DNA of 16,734 bases from JALRHH01 sp964638875 (GTDB taxonomy: Bacteria > Patescibacteriota > Saccharimonadia > Saccharimonadales > JALRHH01), in contig CAZXBL010000022.1 in assembly GCA_964638875.1 (NCBI GenBank), positions 1 through 16,734 of the forward strand. The letters are read 5' to 3'. The position numbers and the translations under genes were made by a program. Below, piece by piece: positions 13,658 through 16,734 of this stretch (positions are counted from its first letter, which is position 1; the number at the start of each line of letters is the position of its first letter). The notes beneath the pieces are model-generated. The model was given only the letters and a program-made list of their open reading frames with translations. It ran no database searches and was not told where the DNA came from.

Positions 13658-14245
13658 ATGGCATCGACTGTAAAGCCGCACCAACGTGCGTTCGCACTGA
13701 CAATTGCGCTGATTTTTCTCGTAACGACACTCGCCACTAGTGTGCTAGTCGTTATGGCGATTATTAATGAAGGCAAGCAAAATAATAATACTTCTGATAC
13801 GAGTAATCTAAATACTACAGAGAATACATCATTACCCGAGAATGCTCTTCAGGGCAAACAGCTAGAGAACTTTACGCCGATTGCAACTACAGATGGTCTG
13901 CAGAAAATTGATCTGAAAGAAGGCACTGGTCGCGCTGTTACGGGCGACGATAAGTTGACCTTGCACTACACGGGCGCAGTAGCAGCTACCGGTACTATTT
14001 TCCAGAGCTCTAAAGACACCGGCACACCGATCAAAACCCAAGACCCTACTGGCGCGCAAGTTAAACTCGCTGACGCTTCACTGATCAGAGGCTGGCTTGA
14101 AGGCGTACCGGGCATGAAAGTTGGCGGTACACGTCGCCTGGTCATTCCTGCTGAGCAGGCATATGCTGCTAACCCCCCCGCTGGCTCTGGGATCCCAGAG
14201 AATGCGGTGCTAATATTTGATATTGAATTAGTCTCGATAGACTAG
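13658..14245 (+). CDS. membrane-anchored FKBP-type peptidyl-prolyl isomerase
   Basis: A 195-residue protein with an N-terminal membrane anchor (11-36, AFALTIALIFLVTTLATSVL followed by VVMAII), a low-complexity Asn/Thr/Ser linker (41-58) and a C-terminal FKBP domain (about 75-195). Conserved features include LHYTGAV (Tyr104), IFQSS (Phe115), LIRGWLEGVPGMKVGGTRRL (142-161, Trp146) and IPAEQAYA (Tyr169). Compared with the next gene it has an insertion of about ten residues at 120-141, which changes the loop that forms the active-site rim, and FDSS reads FQSS. It is probably exposed outside the membrane as a folding factor. ALQGKQLENFTP (63-74) aligns with the start of the neighbouring FKBP, showing tandem duplication. 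Confidence 0.88.
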   Translation: MASTVKPHQRAFALTIALIFLVTTLATSVLVVMAIINEGKQNNNTSDTSNLNTTENTSLPENALQGKQLENFTPIATTDGLQKIDLKEGTGRAVTGDDKLTLHYTGAVAATGTIFQSSKDTGTPIKTQDPTGAQVKLADASLIRGWLEGVPGMKVGGTRRLVIPAEQAYAANPPAGSGIPENAVLIFDIELVSID

Positions 14246-14258
14246 AAGGAAAACAAAT

Positions 14259-14630
14259 ATGCTACAAGGCACACAATTGAACGATTTTACCCCAGTAACT
14301 GATGTTGCTGAGCTGCAAATTGTTGACGTAAAAGAGGGCGATGGCGAGGTGGCCCAGGCAGGCGCGACAGTTACCGCACACTACACAGGTGCGGTCGCAG
14401 AAACAGGTGTAATATTCCAAAGCTCCCATGATTTTGGACGGGCAATCCCATTCGGACTTAACCAAGTTATCAAAGGTTGGACTGACGGTGTCCCCGGGAT
14501 GAAAGTTGGCGGCACGCGTCGATTAATTATTCCCGCAGAGCAGGCATATGGTGCTACGCCACCTCCCGGATCTGGTATTCCTGTAAATGCTGCATTGGTG
14601 TTCGACATTGAACTCGTTGCAGTCGGCTAA
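14259..14630 (+). CDS. cytosolic FKBP-type peptidyl-prolyl isomerase
   Basis: A 123-residue single-domain FKBP starting 13 bp after the anchored paralogue, with AAGGAAA before the ATG. It accelerates cis-trans isomerisation of Xaa-Pro bonds. Active-site positions are better kept than in the paralogue: HYTGAV (Tyr42), IFQSS (Phe53, Gln54 in place of the usual Asp), FGRAIPF (Arg61, Phe66), VIKGWTDGVPGMKVGGTRRL (70-89; Ile71, Trp74), IPAEQAYG (Tyr97) and FDIEL (Phe115). No signal peptide or membrane segment, so cytosolic unless exported by another route. The N-terminal MLQGTQLNDFTP matches the pre-domain linker of the anchored copy. Confidence 0.9.
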   Translation: MLQGTQLNDFTPVTDVAELQIVDVKEGDGEVAQAGATVTAHYTGAVAETGVIFQSSHDFGRAIPFGLNQVIKGWTDGVPGMKVGGTRRLIIPAEQAYGATPPPGSGIPVNAALVFDIELVAVG

Positions 14631-14648
14631 AATGTACAAAAACACAAC

Positions 14649-14683
14649 ATATAGCGTATTGCACACCACAGCTAGCGCTATAT
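14649..14683. repeat. 8-bp inverted repeat over the glutaredoxin promoter
   Basis: ATATAGCG (14649-14656) and CGCTATAT (14676-14683) are exact reverse complements separated by 19 bases. The right arm covers the first bases of the TATAAT box and the left arm lies just before the -35 region. It may be a regulator site, or an A/T-rich hairpin ending the FKBP transcript; no T run follows. Confidence 0.4.
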
Positions 14684-14686
14684 AAT
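14659..14686 (+). promoter_or_regulatory. promoter of the glutaredoxin gene
   Basis: TATAAT at 14681-14686, a perfect -10 box, with TTGCAC at 14659-14664 as a poor -35 (three of six) and a 16-base spacer. The leader would be about 47 bases long and includes AAAGGGG at 14728-14734 as ribosome binding site. Confidence 0.55.
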
Positions 14687-14739
14687 GGGTATACAATCAT
14701 AAGCGTAAGATTAAAATACATATCAATAAAGGGGCAATC

Positions 14740-14988
14740 ATGGTCAAAAACATCACTATCTTCACCACCAACACTTGCGCATACTGCGTAATGGTAAAAA
14801 GGTATCTCGATACCAAAAATCAAAAATATGAAGTGGTTAACCTTGACGAGCACCCAGAGCGCCAAGCTGAAGCCTTAGAGATCTCCGGATCGTTGACAGT
14901 GCCGATCACCGTAGTGACCAAACAAGACGACTCTCAAAATGTCGTTGTAGGCTACAATCTAGCGCAATTAGCACCAGCCCTTGCCTAG
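14740..14988 (+). CDS. glutaredoxin-like thiol-disulfide protein
   Basis: An 82-residue glutaredoxin/NrdH-type protein. It begins with the thioredoxin-fold strand KNITIFTTNTC, carries the redox motif Cys13-Ala-Tyr-Cys16, the cis-proline block TVPITVV (Pro55) and the C-terminal glycine region VVGYN. AAAGGGG precedes the ATG by five bases. Because the next gene, 42 bp downstream, is thioredoxin reductase, it may be reduced by that enzyme directly (as NrdH is) rather than by glutathione; no glutathione genes are in view. Partner assignment is inference; family assignment is firm. Confidence 0.88.
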   Translation: MVKNITIFTTNTCAYCVMVKRYLDTKNQKYEVVNLDEHPERQAEALEISGSLTVPITVVTKQDDSQNVVVGYNLAQLAPALA

Positions 14989-15030
14989 ACCTTAATCAAT
15001 CAAACCTAAAGGATACCGTAAACTCTAACC

Positions 15031-16038
15031 ATGTCTGAAGCTCAACCAGAAACTCATGATCTCGTTATTATTGGTGCGGGACCAGCTGCACTGACAGCAT
15101 CAATCTACTCTACTCGGGAAGATGTTGATACCGTGCTGTATGAAAAAGGTGTGATCGGTGGGCTTGCAGCAATCACCGATTGGGTAGATAACTATCCTGG
15201 TTTTCCAGAGGGTATCGCAGGGCTTGATTTAGCTGAAGGGCTGCGCAAACAAGCAGAGCGGTTTGGCGCAGACATCCGTCTGGGCGAAGTTAGTGAAATT
15301 ATTGATGAGGGTGAATACAGGCGTCTCGTCACTACCGATGGTGATATCCGTGCCAAAGCGGTCTTGATTGCAACTGGAAGTGATTATAAAAAATTGGGTA
15401 TTCCAGGGGAAATGGAATACTACGGACGTGGTGTCCACTACTGCGCAACCTGTGACGGTGCCTTCTACCGCGACAAGCGCCTAGTCGTTGTCGGCGGTGG
15501 CAACTCGGCGATCCAGGAAGCAATTTTCCTGACTCGATTTGCTACCAAGATTGATGTTTTGGTTCGTGGTGATTCTCTGCGCGCGTCAGAAATTCTTCAG
15601 CACGAACTAACAAAATTTGCTGACAAGATAACAGTTCATTTGAATACTACCACTGACGAAATTGTCGGTGCCGACAACAAGGTTACTCATGTCAGCGGGA
15701 CTGATACCACCACAGGCCAAAAGGTACAATTTGATACCGACGGTGTGTTTGTGTTTATTGGCCTGTCACCCAATAGTGGTTGGCTGNNNNNNNNNNCACA
15801 CCCGAAATACTAAAAAGACAGCGCAGTTGAACTCGATTCAATTGGCATGGTTAAAACTGATGCTACACTGCAGACTACGATGCCTGGCGTCTTTGCGGCC
15901 GGCGATGTTCGCAGTGGCGCGACTATGCAAATTGCAAGTGCAACCGGCGAAGGCGCAACAGCAGCATTGTCCATTCGAAAGTTCATTGAAGAAACGCCCA
16001 GCAAGCCAGTTGCAGCACCAACACTTCAGACAGTGTAA
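15031..16038 (+). CDS. trxB: thioredoxin reductase, interrupted by gap and frameshift
   Basis: NADPH-thioredoxin reductase. The first 252 codons hold the FAD-binding GAGPAAL (15-21), the redox CATC (Cys138, Cys141), the NADPH-binding GGGNSA (155-160) and FIGLSPNSGWL. The frame then meets ten N. After them TPEILK reads in another frame, and the third part (from about 15817: DSAVELDSIGMVKTDATLQT, then PGVFAAGDVR) is in the original frame modulo the gap. Removing one A from the AAAAA at 15812-15816 joins TPEILK directly to DSAVELDSIG, so the break looks like a homopolymer assembly error. The C-terminal FAD motif GDVR and ATGEGATAA are intact. Ends at TAA 16036-16038. The gene is probably functional in the organism. 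The start ATG lacks a close ribosome binding site (AAAGGA lies 18 bases away). Confidence 0.9.
15787..15796. other. assembly gap of ten N inside trxB
   Basis: Ten undetermined bases. Ten is a common placeholder length, so the true gap size is unknown. The flanking reading frames are not compatible with a ten-base gap without a further indel. No feature should be called from this stretch. Confidence 0.98.
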
Positions 16039-16110
16039 GATATTTACTTTATTATCTGTACAAAATGAGGCATGCTTAGACTTACGAGAACGTATGAGGA
16101 GGGTGTAAAC

Positions 16111-16524
16111 ATGAACATGTACGAGATTTGTCTGCTACATGCGCGCAGTGACCGAGCGCTCAGGTCCAAAATTGCGTCACTACTTGAAGAGTCACAGATA
16201 ACGATGATGGAATGGCTACTGTTGGGGGTGGTTTCCGGGGGGCCTAGCAAAGGTTCAACAATGTCTGACATTGCTAAATCGCTACACGTCACCTTGCCTC
16301 AGGTGACAGCACTTGTTAATAAACTGCTTCCACTCAAGCTTGTCAAACAAAAGTCTGCCAGTAGCGATCGTCGAAGCAGGCTTGTTTCTTTAACGAGTAA
16401 AGGTCAGCTCGTATTCGATGAGAACAAGGAAATTATGGATGATGCTCAGCAGAAACTTTTTGGCGAGGCGTCCGAAGAAGACGTTGCTACTTATACCGAC
16501 GTCCTTGGCCGACTATCAAAATAA
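16111..16524 (+). CDS. MarR-family transcriptional regulator
   Basis: A 137-residue winged-helix protein of the MarR family. I start it at ATG 16111 because AGGAGGG at 16097-16103 lies seven bases upstream, the best ribosome binding site in the window; an in-frame ATG at 16072 would precede that site. Domain features: N-terminal dimerisation helix (1-25), helices leading to SDIAKSLHVTLPQVTALVNKLLPLKLV (52-78, the helix-turn-helix) and a wing with DRRSRLVSLTSKG (86-98), the DRR motif being typical. MarR proteins usually repress neighbouring genes and release DNA upon ligand or oxidant binding. Here the neighbours are trxB and a flavoprotein reductase, so redox sensing is conceivable; the protein has only one Cys (position 7). 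Confidence 0.88.
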   Translation: MNMYEICLLHARSDRALRSKIASLLEESQITMMEWLLLGVVSGGPSKGSTMSDIAKSLHVTLPQVTALVNKLLPLKLVKQKSASSDRRSRLVSLTSKGQLVFDENKEIMDDAQQKLFGEASEEDVATYTDVLGRLSK

Positions 16525-16527
16525 CTT

Positions 16528-16734
16528 TTACGTTACGTAGCCGTGGAAGTAATCGGTTACGATAGATAAAGGTTTCACGCCTTCTTCCAGTAACTCTGCG
16601 TAAGCTTTTTCTACAAATTGCTCAGGTCCCGACACGTAAATTCGTGCAGAAGGGGCTGTTTTTTTATAGTGCAGGGTTTTTTGCACAGAACGATCCGTGT
16701 CAGTAATGTCAGGATCTCCTAGAATCTCAACCTT
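16528..16734 (-). CDS. ferredoxin-NADP reductase-like flavoprotein, C-terminal fragment
   Basis: Minus-strand frame open to the window edge, 68 codons plus TAA (16530-16528). The C-terminal part reads ARIYVSGPEQFVEKAYAELL then EEGVKPLSIVTDYFHGYVT, matching the NAD(P)-binding half of ferredoxin-NADP reductase-like oxidoreductases: a YVSGP strand-loop, a helix, then a strand ending in a D-Y-F-x-G-Y motif close to the C-terminus. The N-terminal FAD domain lies beyond the window, so the exact type cannot be stated. It converges with the MarR gene with only three bases between stop codons. Confidence 0.75.
   Translation of the reverse strand, partial: KVEILGDPDITDTDRSVQKTLHYKKTAPSARIYVSGPEQFVEKAYAELLEEGVKPLSIVTDYFHGYVT

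Noticed and set aside
15662..16108. 148-codon open frame spanning the N gap in frame 2
   Set aside because: It is out of frame with trxB on both sides and crosses undetermined bases; the trxB motifs in the other frames explain the sequence.
16072..16110. Upstream ATG for the MarR gene
   Set aside because: It would place the AGGAGGG ribosome binding site inside the coding region; the ATG at 16111 is correctly spaced and gives the normal family length.
16640..16690. T runs resembling terminators
   Set aside because: They fall inside the minus-strand flavoprotein reading frame and encode Lys-rich residues.

Overview
The window reads as a compact chromosomal segment of a Patescibacteria/CPR bacterium, most likely a Saccharibacterium (TM7). 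The pointers are small tightly packed genes, ATGA overlaps, a DUF2207 protein with a polyglycine tail, FKBP and glutaredoxin/thioredoxin reductase genes next to pheST, and TGA used as stop (which argues against the UGA-recoding Gracilibacteria/Absconditabacteria). This assignment is inference from gene content; no rRNA or other phylogenetic marker is present. A run of 10 N at 15787-15796 shows a draft scaffold. I see no tRNA, rRNA, CRISPR, insertion sequence or prophage.

Left part (1-4043). The 3' end of rmuC converges on an MGH1/GH63-like glycoside hydrolase, which lies behind a winged-helix protein fused to a Nudix-like domain with a degenerate Nudix box. Divergent from that is an unrecognised 102-residue protein, which converges on yajQ. 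A 193-bp block of hairpins lies upstream of yajQ, followed by two small paralogous one-helix membrane proteins sharing a C-terminal CX11C motif.

Central operon (4156-13597). pheS, a MazG-like gene and a nucleoside deoxyribosyltransferase-like gene lead into pheT through successive 4-bp ATGA overlaps. pheT is followed after one base by a DUF2207 membrane protein, then after 73 bp by a large RND-family transporter with an apparent extra C-terminal helix pair. That gene overlaps a canonical Nudix hydrolase by ATGA. Two phenylalanyl-tRNA synthetase subunits are therefore co-expressed with three putative nucleotide house-cleaning or salvage enzymes and two membrane proteins.

Right part (13658-16734). 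A tandem pair of FKBP-type prolyl isomerases (one membrane-anchored, one cytosolic) is followed by a glutaredoxin-like protein and thioredoxin reductase, a plausible thiol redox pair. trxB is broken in this sequence by the N gap and by an apparent one-base homopolymer insertion. A MarR-type regulator and the 3' end of an oppositely oriented ferredoxin-NADP reductase-like flavoprotein close the window.

Themes worth a second look: minus-strand genes whose -10 box lies 6-7 bases from the start codon (leaderless mRNAs), convergent genes that share stop-codon bases, the CX11C membrane protein pair with a dyad at its promoter, and the structured block at 3353-3545.
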